Under the pieces are notes generated by a model. The model was not told where the DNA came from. It saw only the letters and a program-made list of their open reading frames with translations, and searched no databases. A stretch of 64,000 nucleotides of DNA from Rhyzopertha dominica (Eukaryota; Arthropoda; Insecta; Coleoptera; Bostrichidae). The translations under genes and the position numbers were made by a program. Below are positions 1 through 12,310 of this stretch, piece after piece; position 1 is the first letter of the stretch; each line of letters begins with the position of its first letter. The stretch lies in assembly GCA_025024175.1 (NCBI GenBank), contig QCXZ01000001.1, positions 10,106,001-10,170,000 on the forward strand, in the 5' to 3' direction.

Positions 1-606
1 TTTAATTAGGTATATTAGGCACCTAAGAAGCCTTTAATCCGCGAGAAAAGAGTGGGCGTATTAAGGGCTGTCAATTCCCGTATATAATTCATCATTTTAC
101 GACCACGAACAAAACCGCTCAATTATGAAGTAAAAAATTGACAGATTTATTTTGAGCTAGGAGACCTTGGAGTCCTTTCTAGTACATGCTTTTGTTTATT
201 TGTCACAAATGAGTGACGATGCTAAGAAATTCTTTATTAATGTAATGTTTTTAAGATACAACGCAATGTTGATATCATCTGCACCAGTACAGCGATGGTT
301 TTCTTTTCCTGGCATAATGAATACACCTAAGCGACAAAAGCTGACTGTAAATTCTTCGAAATATCGATTTTGTTAAAAGGTAATGGAATAGAATAATAGA
401 ATATATTCTTGTAATTTTGCCGGTTTTTTATAATACTAAACAAATTAATAATTTTGTATTTCCGGTTTCCCCATATACCAAAATATTTTACTTATAAATA
501 CGATTATAAATATGACCCAAGATGAGCGTCGCGTTAAATAATCATACTTAACACTAGAATTTTCGTAAATAATGCGTTCTAGTGTTGCATCCTTTTGTTT
601 GTGGTG
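1..606. other. AT-rich sequence, nothing recognised
   Basis: A 69-codon open frame at 167-376 has no recognisable domain and no splice or promoter context, so I do not call it a gene. I see no repeat or RNA gene here. Confidence 0.4.
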
Positions 607-1560
607 CGCTTGTTATTGTATTAATAGTTACAGTAAAGTAATTCCGTGTATCCAGTCAAGTGCATACAAGAAGTTACACAGATGTGGTACAGAAACTGAA
701 TATGGAGCACATTGGCTCACAAAATAAATGTATGGGAGAACGTTATCCAGCAATAACACAAAGGACAAGAAAAATAAGAAGAAAATCTGTAAGTCACACC
801 AGACAAAATCATGTGGAAGTTCAGAAGCAGCTTGGAAGAAACTGCCCAAAGTCTACGGCCAAAATACAACCCAAAAAAATCCTAGTACTGATAAACGACT
901 TAGAACAAAAATGTTCCAGTTAGAGAGAAAAAATCTTAGCGCCAACACCAGAAAGAAGGAGTATTTTAGGAGGAATTTTGCCTAGAGACCAGGAAGCCAT
1001 GGAAATAAGCCGTAAGAAATCTCTAATATATGAAGAAATGCACGCAGACAAAAACGATCCCGTAGAACATCACACCATCTAGAGCTCCAGCAAACGATCA
1101 GACAAATATAGACGAAGTCATACAAGGAAACGTCAACATCATCATGAAAGAGCAATTTAAACAAGATAAAGAAATCGAAAAACTACATAAAATTCTAAGA
1201 GTTTAATTCACAATGTGTCCTAGTGTCATGTACTTATGATTGCCTTACTATTATTATTGTTGCTGTCGCTAAAGTAAAATAGTGTCGTGTATCTTGTTAA
1301 GTGTATACAAGAAATTACACAATGGGGGTACATAATATCCTGGAAGACGAAAACTACCCTCGAAGGATACTGGTTCGCCAAATACACTAAAGAACACAAA
1401 AACCATACAAGAGAAATAAGTATTATACAATAATTGTGGATCACTCTAGGTCAAACATATATGGAATCTCAGAAGTAGTTTGAAAAAAAAAACTGTTCAA
1501 GAACTACGAACAATGTAAAGCTCAAAAAAATGCCGACAGAATTTCAGCACTCTTAAACGA
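607..1560 (+). repeat. Imperfect direct duplication, about 630-bp period
   Basis: Two diverged units can be aligned by eye, at about 607-930 and 1240-1560. Shared landmarks are a segment reading GTGTATC, then AAGTG(C/T)ATACAAGAA(G/A)TTACACA, then a G-rich GTACA word; both later run into A-rich text with CCCAAAAAAAT or CTCAAAAAAAT. Open frames in the first unit are A-rich and lack family motifs. This may be a decayed dispersed repeat or an old gag-like region; I cannot assign it. Confidence 0.35.
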
Positions 1561-2009
1561 TACGCTGGTAACAATCAATCAATCAAATTTTGTTCTTCTA
1601 TTCAGTAGTTCTTAGTGTTAAATACATTTTCTTTAAATCAAATAAAATACTTTTTTATTACCTGAAGTAATAAAGCCTTTGTATTATTCGAATAGTATTC
1701 ATATTAACTGAATCCAGAATATGAATGCATTGTTTTTAAATACTCTTTGCCACGTATTCGAATACATTATAAAACAAAATATTCAGGAGATCATTAACTA
1801 CTTCAGATATTAAAGGCCAAAGCAGACTCACAAACTTTTAAATCTTTACACTTTTTCTCAAATCACAATAACTCCGATAGAAACTATTTTAAACATGTTG
1901 CCTCAGATTCCCTTCAGACCACTTTGCACGCCAACTTAACAGCGTTTCAAGACATCCTGCAACACATGTTAATGCGACCGACAAAAAAGGGCATTCGCTT
2001 CTTGCCTCA

Positions 2010-2235
2010 ATCATAGTAATTGATTTTTTTGGTAAGCGGTCGTCTTTGCCCGCTTCGTACCGAAATAATGCGCTGTCAAGTTAAAGCTTGCCCAACAGAC
2101 TCGTCTCTGAAACGCTACCGCACTTCATTGTACCGGTTTTTGTGGACGCATAATTACAGGCTGGGAAATCGGCGAAATTGGTTGCGGTGTTGCCCGAATC
2201 GAGGGAATTCGTTAAATGTAGGGAACGATATAAGC
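2010..2235. promoter_or_regulatory. GC-elevated island, possible conserved noncoding element
   Basis: This stretch has clearly higher GC and fewer homopolymers than its surroundings and includes a homeodomain-type core in GCATAATTACAGG. The short open frame across it has no recognisable domain. A regulatory role is inferred from composition only. Confidence 0.2.
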
Positions 2236-2378
2236 GAAAAATAACAAACAACTAGCTAGAGGAATAGAAAATTACTTCAGAACATAGACAAGTAACTATA
2301 TAGAAGATGCAATACCCATTACTACAACAGACAGTTTCTCCGGTTCAGATCACGATCAAAAGTCACTGATTTCATCAT

Positions 2379-2870
2379 TAGGCTTTTTAAGATTACGTCA
2401 TCCAATATGGCGTCCAGGGGGCAAAAAGCGCACGCATGGGACGCGCCTGCGAAACCCTGGAAACGGACGCGTGGCTGATAGAGTTGGGTCCTTCATGACC
2501 AAGTCGTTCAAATTGAATGACTCATGCCTTGATTTGGCTCACAGCTAATGAATCAGCGTCGTTCGTGCGTCGTACATGGTTAACGGCTGACGACAGCACA
2601 CGACGAGAAAACAGCATGACAGCATATTTATATGCTGTGGCGAGACAGGAGACACCGCTGTCACTTTCAATTCACGATCCTTATGAACGACTTGAATGAT
2701 CCGAATCTACGCGATTGATTGAACGGTTTGAATTTAATCGAATGTCCCAGCTCTAGCGACTGACGTTGGCATTAAGTAATGGGGTTTCTATGACAGCGCG
2801 CTAGAAGCTGCATCGTTTTGAAATTTGCCCCCTGGCAGTCGCTCAAAAGTCACGTGTTCTAAAAAGCCTA
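2379..2870. mobile_element. Non-autonomous DNA transposon with terminal inverted repeats
   Basis: The ends are inverted copies: TAGGCTTTTTA at 2379-2389 and TAAAAAGCCTA at 2860-2870. A second inverted match lies further in (CCAGGGGGCAAA near 2415, TTTGCCCCCTGG near 2825). The duplication is either TA inside the quoted ends or AT just outside them (2377-2378 and 2871-2872). The GC-rich interior codes for no recognisable protein. At 492 bp it fits a MITE-like element. The superfamily is unresolved. Confidence 0.65.
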
Positions 2871-3722
2871 ATCACGGAAAGTAGGTACAGTGATATATTT
2901 TGGGTTACAAAGCATAAAATTTGATCATTGTACTGACGGGATGTATAAAAATAGTAACCGGCAATATAGGTAATTATACAGAATACCGTACTTTCGCCAA
3001 ATAAAGTGAAATTTTGCACACTCCTGGAATACAGTCTTTCGGAACATGAATATCCGTTTCTTGGGGTCACATCTAATTTTCGAAATATAAGGGTTTAAGT
3101 ATCTAGTGTTTTAATTTCCAATTATTTTATACACACTGTGTTTCTCCCTGTAGGTACTGCATAGTGTCGCATGCTTCTTTAATGGTTCCTTTACGTTCGG
3201 TTGTGCTACGCGTGTTTTCAAACCACGCAAAAAAACGGCCTAAACATCAAAATCTGCTTGAAACCACACTCTCGAGTCGCGACACCACACCGCATAGGAA
3301 CAACACAGTGCGTTGTAACGGACGTCCACGATAAAAAACTAATTTTTCAAAAACCAGACGCAACTGCAGGAAATTCATTTTAGATTCATCTTCAGAAGGC
3401 AATGTTTTAGTTGTGTGCAAAACTCAACGATGGTCCGATATTCTGCACAGTTGGCGCAATATTAAGTAGAATGCCATACCTACTCATTTTCTCTTCGGAT
3501 GGTACTAATCCACAATTCACGACGTTCTTCTTCAAGAGGTTTGGATGGAAAGCAGCAAAATTTAACCAATTTGTCTGTGTTTGCATAACCGTTACAGTCC
3601 ACAACAAAGCAATTTTGTTTACTTACACGCAAAGAGCAGACATATTTTTCAGCACTCATGTTGATTACTGTCAAAGAATATATCTACTGGTGTAATTCTT
3701 TGATCACTAGACAGACATAAAT
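2871..3722. other. No recognised feature
   Basis: Overlapping open frames on both strands at 3407-3695 are mutually exclusive, have no family motif, and look like chance frames. Confidence 0.35.
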
Positions 3723-3735
3723 AAGAAAATTAGTT

Positions 3736-3973
3736 TACGACGGTGAATGCTTTCAGCGTCCATAATATAAGATAATATTTTCTCGGAAAGATCGCTGTCT
3801 CTTGAAAACACTGACAAAAAATTATAAGTCTGACGTTTCGATTACACCTCTGTCAGGCAAATTTTGAGGTTCTTCGTCTTTGACAAAGATTACAGGTGTA
3901 ATGGAAACGTCAGACTTATAATTTTTGTCAGTGTTTTCAAGAGACAGCGATCTTTCCGAGAAAATATTATCTT
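3736..3973. mobile_element. Penelope-derived foldback insertion with 13-bp target duplication
   Basis: Arms at 3769-3849 and 3894-3973 are near-perfect inverted repeats around a spacer of about 44 bp. The insert is flanked by the direct repeat AAGAAAATTAGTT at 3723-3735 and 3974-3986, which marks it as one insertion. The spacer, right arm and outer text (GACGCTGAAAGCATTC, inverted at 3745-3760) recur at 15289-15425, just downstream of a Penelope GIY-YIG domain. I therefore read it as a terminal-repeat-only Penelope-like derivative. Penelope-like elements are known for inverted and tandem terminal repeats and target duplications of this size. Confidence 0.7.
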
Positions 3974-3986
3974 AAGAAAATTAGTT

Positions 3987-4543
3987 ATTAGGCTAAAGAG
4001 TAATTGCAGCATATAACATACAGCTGACAGCAAATGTGTTTCCCCTACAGTAAACTGTAGTTTACCCACCAAAAATGCCAAGTTTCACAGATGGTGGCGC
4101 CAATTTGCTCATCGCCTATATGCGCTACAAAGCTAATATTCAGACAGCCATACTTGATGAACCTAAAAAATTTTGATTTTTCGTGCTAAACACCACACGC
4201 ATTCATGGTACTATGAAACTAAATGACCGAGAGTATTCACTCCTGAGGATATCATAAATGCTTTTACTACATTTTTGGGAGGTCTAGGTTGAGTCTAAAT
4301 CTACTGCAGTTTCTGAATTTACAGTTTCTAATGTTGTTTCTGTTTCACATTTTTCTGAAGGTGATGTTTTTTTAAATACTGGCTGCTAAGAATTCCCTTT
4401 CTTCTGGGGTAGGTGGTATGACTAATTTCCTCTAAAAAGATTGTGCTGATATTTTTTCCACACTACTTTCATATCTTTTCAATCTTATCTTAAAGACGCC
4501 TACTATTCCGGATTTCTGCTAGAGATTCTTTGTATGTTTAATA
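3987..4543. other. No recognised feature
   Basis: AT-rich sequence between the foldback and a LINE fragment. No coding or repeat structure is evident. Confidence 0.35.
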
Positions 4544-4738
4544 TTTAAAAAGGTTGACATAAATGGTATTTCTAATTATAGGCCGGTTTCTCCTCTTTGC
4601 AATTTTTCAAAAATATTTGAAACGCTTGTTTATCAACAGCTATATGAAAGTGTCAAGAGCACAATTTTTATGCATCGGCATAGTTTTATGCTGAAAAGGT
4701 CGACTGCGTTTAACCTAACTGCTTTAGTCAGTTTGTGG
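4544..4738 (+). pseudogene. LINE reverse transcriptase fragment (jockey/CR1-like, N-terminal RT)
   Basis: The plus-strand frame reads through the start of a non-LTR reverse transcriptase. Visible are NYRPVSPLCNFSKIFE, then a helix ending in LYESV, then HSFMLKRSTAFNLTALV, which matches the family pattern NYRPIS...KIFE...QHGF...RST.. No endonuclease lies upstream and no catalytic FADD block downstream, so this is a dead fragment of about 65 codons. The group is judged from these motifs alone and the clade is uncertain. Confidence 0.65.
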
Positions 4739-4944
4739 CGGCGATCTACTTCCTAAAGTGTAATGCTGACAGATGGCATTGTCATCTAAATTCTTACTTA
4801 CGCCATACCAAGCCTTTGGTATATAGGCAAAACCAGTTCTATGCCGTGCTATCTGCACTAGACCTAAACTGAACTGATGAGCTATAATGATACCGAAATA
4901 GATCTATCTGCAGTTGGTTGCGGTGCAGACAGCACAGCATAGAC

Positions 4945-5091
4945 ATGCATTTTAATCCATCTAATGTTCGCAAAGCACTCGCCATCGAAGAATTTTGGGC
5001 CTTATTAAGCAGGAAAGTTTATGATGATGGATGGGAGGCAGAAATTGAGGAGGAGAATTTTCCAAAAGATTCTGAAAATCGATGTTGCTAA
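4945..5091 (+). other. Small open frame of unknown nature (48 codons)
   Basis: An ATG at 4945 opens 48 codons to TAA at 5089-5091. The peptide has a balanced, acidic composition (includes AIEEFWALLSRK and EAEIEEENFPKD) unlike the Asn/Lys/Ile-rich chance frames nearby. It could be an exon or transposon remnant. I recognise no family and see no clear splice sites. Do not treat it as a gene without transcript evidence. Confidence 0.15.
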
Positions 5092-7445
5092 CATCCAATC
5101 ACTTATGAGACACTTGCTAACAGAAATACGGCGGATTGAAGACCATGGGCTGCTAGCTGGATTATAAAACATTTTTATTGTTAAGAAATGATGTTTGTCG
5201 TTAATCGTTTACATAGTTTTAGTAAAGTTTAAATTTTGAACAAATTGTGTTAATTTGATTTTTGTCTCAAAACTTATTTTACGTTTTTAATCTAGTACCA
5301 ACAAAAACTGGATACCGTTCGCTGTTGTGGTCTCCTATACAAAAGTTATATTTAAATAGCTTAAAAAATATGAGGAAAATTGTAAGAATTTCTAGTTCAA
5401 TCTATTGAAGGTGTATACCCACCTAGAGGTGTACTCTATTGCTTTCGCGCTTTAACATCAATCTCTGGAAATGCGTCGCATATTGGCTTCAATATCGCTT
5501 GTTTATAAATGTATGAATTTAAAAAAAAGTACACCTATATGTTAAAGTCTTGATATTTTAGTACCGCCGGCAGGTCACCTTTGCTTAAAAAAATATCAAT
5601 GTACGTGGTTGTATTCACATCTTAATTCATGTACTAATAGAATAAACAGGTCCCTTTATTAGTTTTAAGAACCATTGACGTCGCCAATTAACACGTACAG
5701 AAATTAGGGGTACGGGAAGACAAGACAAGCATTGTGGTTGTTAGTTTGACGAACAAAAAATGAAAAGCAGCACTTCAAAGGGACAAAACCTACTTCCTTA
5801 TTTTTCTTTCAGGAAGCTCCACTTTCCGTAGCATTATTCAAAGTTGGTACAAGCAGAATGCGATGCTTTTGTTTGACTGTGTTTGTTAAGCGGCGCACCT
5901 GACATTAAAGTCTCCCCTAATTGACAAAGTTCGACCATAAACGTAGATTCTTTCGTAAATGTTCGTGTATATGGAAGTTTGTTTCCTCGTTTCGTTATAA
6001 TATGATGGATTCTGTCATGGCATGTCGGGAATGCTAAGGAAATATGCCTGTGAAGACGGTAAGTGAGTTTTCCAAGTTTTCACTGCGTCTCTAAAAGACA
6101 GAAGCTGAAAATTCAGTAAAATTAGCGAACACACATCAAAATTTTACGGTTCTAAAGTGCACGTCCAACAGTGGGTGTAGGCTTGGCAGGATTTTCTGAC
6201 ATCAGCAGCTGGTAAATATTCTACAGTTCGTTTGCAATTTCGCGACTAGAATGAGTTTAATCGAACTGAATGGCCCGTCACGTTTTCGCAGCTTTGATCC
6301 TCTGACAACAAGGAAAATTTAACAAGATCGCCCTTACACCCTTTTCGAGAGTAAATCCGGTGCTTTTTATGCTAAGGTGTCATCTTGCAAATTGGGAAGA
6401 CGAGATATTTTAGGTTTTTACGTGTGAGGGTTGGATATTTTCGGTTATTTGGTGATAAAAAGTCTAAAAGCACGTCAGTTTTTAGATACTTAGTAGTAGT
6501 ATGTAAATTGTAACATATAACATAAAAAATCGTAGTGCAATCGCCATGAAAGAAAAAACAACGTGGCCACTTAATTGGACAAAGAACTGATTTATAAGGA
6601 GAATAGAAAGGCAGAATGCTAAATATTTCTTTGTCCCCATCTTATGAACCGTTACAGTACCATTCATTTTCTAATTCTAATGAAAGTGGGAATTTTACGA
6701 GGTTTGCCTACCTTGATGAAAATACACAGACCTGGACAAGCAAAGCAATCTAAAATTAATAGCAACGCCAGATAGGTGCTGGGTTAAATACAAAAAAAAA
6801 TTGTATTTTGTTCTTGAAGCTACTATTATATCACTTGAACATAATATTGACGAATTTTAGATAAGAATATCCTCAATCGAAAGAATGTCTATGAAAAAGC
6901 GGTTACAACGCAGCGAAAGCCATTGTGGTGCTGTTGATTTCCAAAATTAGGTACTAGATACAGCGACTATTCAGTGAGATCGCAAAGTGTTACCTGCTAA
7001 ATCAAAACATGTTTTAATAGTTATTTCATATGGAAATTAACAACAAACAATACGTGCTGTGAAAAGGTTGGAAACTTCATCAAGTAGCAAAAAGCGCAAG
7101 TTGTAGAATGAAATTCCGAAAATAACGTACACATTCTTTGCTGTGTATAAAATGGTGTCGAAAGATGTGTTCGAAGTGAAAATCGATCTAATGCTTTAGA
7201 GAATACTTTTTGATTCCGAAATTGGCAATTTGCTTCTGTTTTTCTAGACTTACCTCGGCAAAGAAATAGCTAGAGATGACGATAGTTCATGAAGCAATAA
7301 CGGAGATACACAAAAAATTGACCACCAGGTGCTAGAGCTATTTATTTAGTACCTAATTAAAAATGACAAACAAGATTAATGCAGCACTCTTTTTAACACA
7401 TGTCAAAGACCCTTGTCACAGTGATTTAGAAAATATAAATACGCA
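5092..7445. other. Long stretch with no supported gene
   Basis: AT-rich sequence with short chance frames only. Segments around 5880-6300 have slightly higher GC but no motif I can name. Confidence 0.35.
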
Positions 7446-7472
7446 TTTCGGCAACCAAGCCGTCATCTTCAG
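7446..7472 (-). other. Hairpin motif, hammerhead-like core (site 1)
   Basis: Read on the minus strand: CTGAAGA, then TGACGGCTTGGTTGCC, then GAAA. GGC and GCC can pair across a TTGGTT loop. It belongs to a motif class found at five other places in the window. The unpaired residues before the stem depart from a canonical hammerhead, so activity is not claimed. Confidence 0.35.
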
Positions 7473-7852
7473 TAACAGTTAAGTGACCGATTCTTGAAAT
7501 ATTTGGCTTAATCGAGGAATATTCTCCTCACTCAATTCTTAGTGAAGCTGGAGTGACCTCAGCAAACATCCTTACTTATGAGTATACAACTTGCATTTTA
7601 AGCTTGACTGAATCCCTTATTTGACTAATCGGAACAATGCAGATTTCGTATCTTTATTTCTCTACATAAAAATTTATTCAAGAGTTTCGTGTTCGACCCT
7701 AGCTTTTTTAAGTTTTGAGTTTTTAGAAGTTATGGGGTAAGCGGTGTCTTTAATACGTTGAACGATACTTGATTTATCAAACCTCCCGGATCTAGAAAGA
7801 GCAATGTGTTCTTTAAATCTAACACCTATATGACTCCAAATCTGCCTTATAT

Positions 7853-9448
7853 GTATTTATTTATTTATTTATTTATATACAGAAGCACAAACAGGACGAA
7901 CCTAAAACAGTGCTTANAACTTATTCAAAAATGAAATGAAACGAAATGAGTATACAGAATCACTAAATATATCAACTTCAAGTGATGGATTAGTTAGCCT
8001 GCTTAATGAATTGTAAGACTTCATACATCTAAGAAATGGCGAGTTTGCATATGCATTAGTGAAATTACTGGTACATAAAACAAATTATGAGACCTAGTAT
8101 TATACACAGAAGGCACCGAAATATTCAACATACGCAAAATAACTGTCGAGTCCACTGCACCACTGCAAATGCCGTGTAGATAATGGAGATCTCAAAACTT
8201 CGTCGCTGCGCCTGAGGCAGCATGCGAAAGTGTTCACGTACAAGATCAGTACTCTGCAGATCTATACGAAGTTTATAAGCAACATATCTAAGGAATTTGT
8301 TCTGAATCCTTTCAAGGCTATTACAGTACAGTACACAATATATTGGGGATTCCAAATAACTGAAGCATAGTTCAGAATACCATTAACGTAAGCCATGAAC
8401 AAAGAATTAAAAGATTTGCATTTTCTAAATTCAGAACAAACTCTAAAAATAAATTCTAGACTATTATTTGCCTTCCTTACAATATAGNAAATATGCTCAC
8501 TAAATAGCATCTTTGAATCAAATATAACACCCAAGTCTCTAATTGAATTTACCCTATGCAACAAGCTACTGTTTATACTATAATCAAATTTTATAATGCT
8601 CTTATTCCTGGTAAATGATATCGTGCAACATTTTTCAATGTTGAAAAAAGGCTATTACTTTGGCAGTACAATTTCAGCCTTTCAATATCCTCCTGCAGAA
8701 GCTTGCAGTTGTCTATAGATGAAACACAACGATAGATCATCGGCATACATTAAAAAATTTGAATGTTTGAAACAATTGGAAATGTCATTTATATAGATAT
8801 TAAACAACAAAGGACCTAGATGTGATCCTTGAGGAACACCCGAAGTTATTTCCACTTGATCAGACTTAACCCTACCAATCTTCACAAACTGACTCCTATC
8901 AAACAAATATGATTCAAACCACGCAAGAAGAGAATCACACACACCAATGTCTTCCAATTTATTAAGCATTATAAAATGATCAATTTTGTCAAACGCTTTG
9001 CTGAAGTCAGTGTAAATGCTATCAAGCTGTTGTTGATTGTCCATTTGTTGTAATAAAAATTCTGTGTACACAAACAAGTTAGAAACCACTGAGCGTCCAC
9101 TCATGAATCCGTGTTGAGAAGGACAAATCAGAAATTTTACGTGGAAGAGGACATGATCGTATATGATTTATTCAAAAATTTTAGCAAAAATACACAGCTT
9201 TGATACTGGGCGGTAACTAGCAACAAAACTCCGATTGCCTGATTTAAAGGTAGGTGAAACCGCAGCATTTTTCCAGATTCTAGGAGATCCTAATGATTTA
9301 TTATAAATTATCTGAAGAGGAGTCAACAGATTATCCATGCATTCCTTGATGAAAATGACTGGTATCATTTCAGGGCCTATTCCTTGTTTTGAAAGAGCTT
9401 GTACTTTTTTCTTAATATCGTCCGCAGTTATTGAGGGAGCACATACAT
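7853..9448 (-). mobile_element. LINE (jockey/CR1-like), 3' portion, interrupted at its 5' side
   Basis: Minus-strand frames cover an RT domain and the C-terminal region of a non-LTR retrotransposon. Order, 5' to 3': linker plus RT start with SKQGIGPEMIPVIFIKE and a SYRPVS block (9464-9168); RT core with DFSKAFDKIDH, GVPQGSHLGPLLFNIYIND and the catalytic MYADDLSL block (9104-8682); C-terminal RDLGVIFDSKM and NYASVIWNPQY segments (8564-8125). Frame breaks separate these parts, so it is non-functional. The 3' end is marked by an (AAAT)n tail seen as TTTA repeats near 7853-7876. The 5' side stops at the ISL2EU-like element and resumes at 14242. Confidence 0.85.
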
Positions 9449-9776
9449 AATTGGGTATTATCACTTTTTTTGAAAATTACGTAAAATGAATCTTGAAGCG
9501 CATATATATCGTACCCCATGTAAAAAAAAACAAAAAAAATATTTGTAGGTAGAGAATTTCGGGTCTGAAATTCGAATCTTAAGAGTCGCCGCCAAAACGC
9601 TTCGTCCAACTCGTGACGTCTAGTGTCACGTAAACATAAACATTACCGAGCGAGCGTCCCGTTTAATGGTATAGCGTCATTCTTGCGTTGGGAAAGCTTT
9701 TGTGTTGTGTTCATTGAAAGGACCGTGTAAGGGGTTAACCCAGAAAGTGACTTGTGTAGTTCTACAAACATATATT

Positions 9777-11602
9777 ATGTATGGAAAACAAAATAAGTGC
9801 TGTTTTGTACCTGGATGTAAGAATACATCAGTCAGTACCGCACACAAAATTTTTGTAACAGTTCCTCGAGATTATGAACGTAAGAAAAAGTGGTTTAAGG
9901 CCGCTAGGCGTGATATGCCGAAATCACAAAGTTTGTTTTTCTGTTGTGAAGATCATTTTAATGTAAGTATTATTCTTCTTTTTGAGATTATAGGTGCTTA
10001 TCAATCAGTTTCCATTTTGTTATAGCTGGAGGAGGATATGGAGAATTATATACGTTTTAAATTAATAGGGGGAAATGTTATAATGAAGAAAGACGTTGTT
10101 CCCCATAAATTCGACCTGAAACGGGCTGCAAGTGCCCCCGATCACATAGTGCCTACAAAAAGGGAACGAAAGCCACAAGTGGAAGAAGCCTTTTTAACAG
10201 CTGAACATACAGGGGACATTGAAAATCTACCTGTACCGGGTCCAAGTACCATGCCAGGTAAGCTTTGGTTTTTAGTCCTGATCAGTTAATATCAACCAGT
10301 ACATATATCTAGTAACCGTTACCTTTCTGACAGTTTGTGTTTGGCATTAATCTGCTTAAAAATAAAAAACTAACATCATAATCATCTAACTTACTTAAGA
10401 TTTTCTTTACAGACGTTCTTCCTGCAGAGCCTGAAAGTCAGGATGATGTGCAACGAAGCATTGGTATACAAGTGCAAGTTCGACCAACAGTCCGCAGTAA
10501 ATATGTTCAATGTGAATTACGACCTTCAATTATGCATTCTGCAGTTTCACCTATAATAAAAGTCCAACGTGATGCAAAAACCTCTCCGCATGTGAAAATG
10601 GGAGCTTTAAAGAAGGTGCTTTTTCCTACAAGTAGTAGTAGCGATACAGGTGAGGAGGAATCTAGTACATTTACACCAAGTACTTCGAGTAGTACCAGTG
10701 AAAAAGATGTACTAAAGGATTGGAAGGAAGAAGAAGCCCTGGCATTAAACGTGACACGAGCTACTATAGAAAGAGCCCCCAAATTTTATATCGGAATACC
10801 AGAGTCATGGCCAGCTCATCTTCTACCACTGTTGAGTGAAAAAACCAAACTGAACAAGGATAACATTTTGTTAGCGTTGATGAAAATAAAACAAAATGAT
10901 TCCTTTCTACGTTTGGGTCATATGTTTGGCACATCCACTGCAAATGCTTCAAAAATTTTTGCAAAGACACTAATTCGCTTGGAATACTTCTTACAGACAT
11001 TAATCTTTCGGCCATCTAGTGAACGGATTAAATATTTTATGCCAATCCCATTCAGAGCCCGTTACAGCAACGTTCAATCGATAGTTGATTGCTTAGAGAT
11101 AGAAATTGAGAAACCAAAAGATCCAGTAAAGCAAGCTCTTACATGGTCGGAATACAAGAAGGCAAATACATTAAAATACTTAATATCATGCACTCCAGAT
11201 GGTTTTATAAATTTTGTTTCTAGTGGATATGGAGGTAGGATAAGCGACTCACTATTGGTACAAACCTGTGGATACTTATCATTGGTACCTGAAGGATCAA
11301 GCGTAATGGCAGATAGGGGATTTAAAGAAATAGGCAAACATTTACATGAACGAAACTGCATTTTGGTTAGGCCTCCAAGTGTATCATCGTCTGCTAAACC
11401 AACAAGAGATGAAGTTATGGAAAGCAAACGGATAGCAAGCTTAAGGATTCATATTGAGAGGGTTATCAGACGTGTAAGGGAATTTGAATATCTGAAACCA
11501 CATGCTGTGATTAATCATAATTTAATTGCTTGCACTGATTCTGTAATTAAAGTTGCATGTGCTTTAATTAATTTACAAAATCCCATTATAAAACAAGAAT
11601 AG
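9777..11602 (+). CDS. THAP-domain DDE transposase of the ISL2EU-like element
   Basis: Likely catalyses cut-and-paste transposition of the surrounding element; it would act in the nucleus on the terminal repeats. I infer exons 9777-9962, 10026-10257 and 10413-11602 with GT/AG introns of 63 and 155 bp; the joined frame is uninterrupted and gives 535 aa. Residues 1 to about 88 form a C2CH THAP zinc finger: CCFVPGC, then FCCEDHF, with DVVPHKF closing it across the first intron. A Ser/Glu-rich linker follows, then a helix-turn-helix-like region with DSFLRLGHMFGTSTANASKI and a DDE_Tnp_4-type fold. Probable catalytic residues are Asp365 (IVDCLEI), Asp440 (VMADRGF) and Glu488 (HIERVI). I chose the ATG at 9777 because THAP domains sit at the N terminus; an in-frame ATG at 9702 would add 25 residues. 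A polyA-like AATAAA lies near 11661. No disabling change is visible. Confidence 0.88.
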
Positions 11603-12310
11603 GAATAACTAGTTTTAAGTTATGTATATAAGTTTTATGTATTATAGGTTTCTTTCAGTAAATAAATTAATTTTGTAGTTTTACACATTTTATTGTAAAT
11701 TTAATTAATGTGTCAGGGCACTTTTCACCTTAACTGATCATTTTTAAGGCTAGATACATTACATATTATTTGAAAAAAAATAATTTTGGTATAGTTAAAT
11801 ATGAATATTAACCTATAAAATTCATGCAGCAGTAGAGCGCCCTAATTTCAGCTTTTTTAAGGTTAGATAAATTATTTAAAATAGGTGACAAATTTAAATT
11901 TAATTTGAAAGTTCGATTTTTGTGACTTGCTACAGAAATGCAGAGTTCTAGCATTATCCAAAGTGCAGCATGCTTTTGAAACAATAAATGGTTGGCTAAG
12001 AAGAAATTTATCATTATTTAATTGCAGAGCTATATTTTAAATACTGAAGAAACTTTAAATTTTCTTCTAATACTATTATTTAGATCACAAGTAAAATTTG
12101 GCATTACCTACCTTAAAATCAGGGGTCTGGCTTCACTAAGCATATCCAAATTATTTTTCTCATGGAATTCGTCGATCATATCATACAAGGTAGTTCATAA
12201 TAAGGTAAAACTGCACAAAAAAACAAGCACTTCCCTTCTTGTAACATATAAAAAAACATCAGGTCCCTAAGTGTGATGAGATTAAAAAACAAATATTTTT
12301 ACACAAGAAT
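11603..12310. other. Intergenic region between the two convergent transposon genes
   Basis: AT-rich spacer holding the 3' ends of both genes. Short open frames at 11808-12270 have no family motif. Confidence 0.6.

Noticed and set aside
3411..3695. 94-aa plus-strand frame
   Set aside because: Overlaps equally long minus-strand frames and shows no recognisable protein features.
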